A stretch of DNA of 29,841 bases from JAZTYK01 sp045636925. Lineage in GTDB: Bacteria > Bacillota > Clostridia > Oscillospirales > Butyricicoccaceae. This document shows, one piece after another, positions 29,622 through 29,841 of this stretch. The stretch's first letter is position 1; each line of letters opens with the position of its first letter. The position numbers and the translations under genes are program-made. The stretch spans positions 1-29,841 of the forward strand of contig JAZTYK010000016.1 of NCBI GenBank assembly GCA_045636925.1, written 5' to 3'. Below the pieces are notes generated by a model, which saw only the letters and a program-made list of their open reading frames with translations, had not been told where the DNA came from and ran no database searches.

Positions 29622-29841
29622 TAAAAAATACAGCTTCGGTTTTGCCTGCACACTCTTCCGACGCTCTTTTCCATGGCGCAGGGCCGGTTGGCCACGGCAC
29701 CCACAAGCATCTGCTTAATGCTGCTCGGTTCCCCGCCTGACATGGTTCACAGCGATGTGTTGCGTGGGACCGGCGCTGCGCCACAGGAAAGAACTGTGCT
29801 GCGGAAGAGGCCGCTGCAGGGGCAGAAGCCGTTGCTGTATC
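29622..29841 (-). ncRNA. ffs: Signal recognition particle RNA, large type (5' end outside window)
   Basis: The domain IV hairpin is at 29743-29718 (minus: ATGTCAGGCGGGGAACCGAG...AGCAGCAT) with a GGAA tetraloop and the conserved asymmetric AGCAG loop that bind Ffh. Long-range pairs build a long helix 5: GGCGCAG (29782-29776) with CTGCGCC (29681-29675), CTCTTCCG with CGGAAGAG, CCTGCA with TGCAGG, and GCTTC with GAAGC near the window edge. The 3' arm ends at GCTGTATTTTTTAT (about 29622), a likely termination point. Since helix 5 continues to the last base, the RNA is the long Bacillus-like form, with its Alu domain beyond the window. An inner stem alone would resemble 4.5S RNA, but no promoter precedes it. 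Confidence 0.88.

Noticed and set aside
29075..29840. N-terminal extension of dnaX to 29784
   Set aside because: The extension reads through the SRP RNA and has no DnaX similarity; the start at 29598 has a ribosome site and the family N-terminus.

Overview
The window looks like part of a Clostridia chromosome, most like Faecalibacterium or Subdoligranulum (Oscillospiraceae/Ruminococcaceae). The evidence is the GC-rich coding style, the near-universal AGGAGG ribosome sites, the gut-anaerobe redox genes (rubrerythrin, a ferredoxin-thioredoxin-reductase-like protein) and the Firmicutes order of replication genes. It lies next to the replication origin: it opens inside dnaN and carries recF, gyrB, gyrA, the mnmG-rsmG-noc-parA-parB group with three perfect parS sites, and the SRP RNA-dnaX-ybaB-recR group. 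The taxon is inferred, not proven.

Layout. 1-7438 (+): dnaN (3' part), yaaA, recF, remB, gyrB, a 183-aa membrane-anchored unknown, gyrA and a 67-aa membrane protein. 7634-10230 (+): mnmG-rsmG. 10334-11994 (-): a two-gene operon of unknown function, divergent from an oxidative-stress operon at 12252-13724 (+) of perR, rubrerythrin, thioredoxin and an FTR-like catalytic subunit. 13888-17435 (-): mnmE, rnhA, nifS, nifU. 17551-20242 (+): parS sites, noc, parA, parB, followed by serS and tRNA-Ser(UGA). 21790-22022: an odd block of tRNA-Ser-derived direct and inverted repeats. 22083-25501 (-): an S4-domain protein, a trigger-factor-like protein without its ribosome-binding domain, and an NCS2 purine permease. 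25744-26192: a decayed XRE/membrane gene. 26261-26815 (+): a phosphoribosyltransferase. 26975-29841 (-): recR, ybaB, dnaX and a large-type SRP RNA cut by the window end.

How they work together. Most of the window is core machinery: replication clamp and clamp loader, gyrase, recombination (RecF, RecR), chromosome segregation and nucleoid occlusion, tRNA wobble-uridine modification (MnmE/MnmG), Fe-S assembly (NifS/NifU) and protein targeting. The PerR operon is a compact peroxide-defence unit with its own redox carriers.

The less ordinary parts are the tRNA-derived repeat block after tRNA-Ser, the unidentified 458-aa/92-aa operon facing perR, an 11-5-11 inverted repeat sitting on the nifS promoter, the shortened trigger-factor paralogue, and natural substitutions at both classic quinolone positions of gyrase. 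I saw no CRISPR array, prophage, insertion sequence or dedicated defence system.
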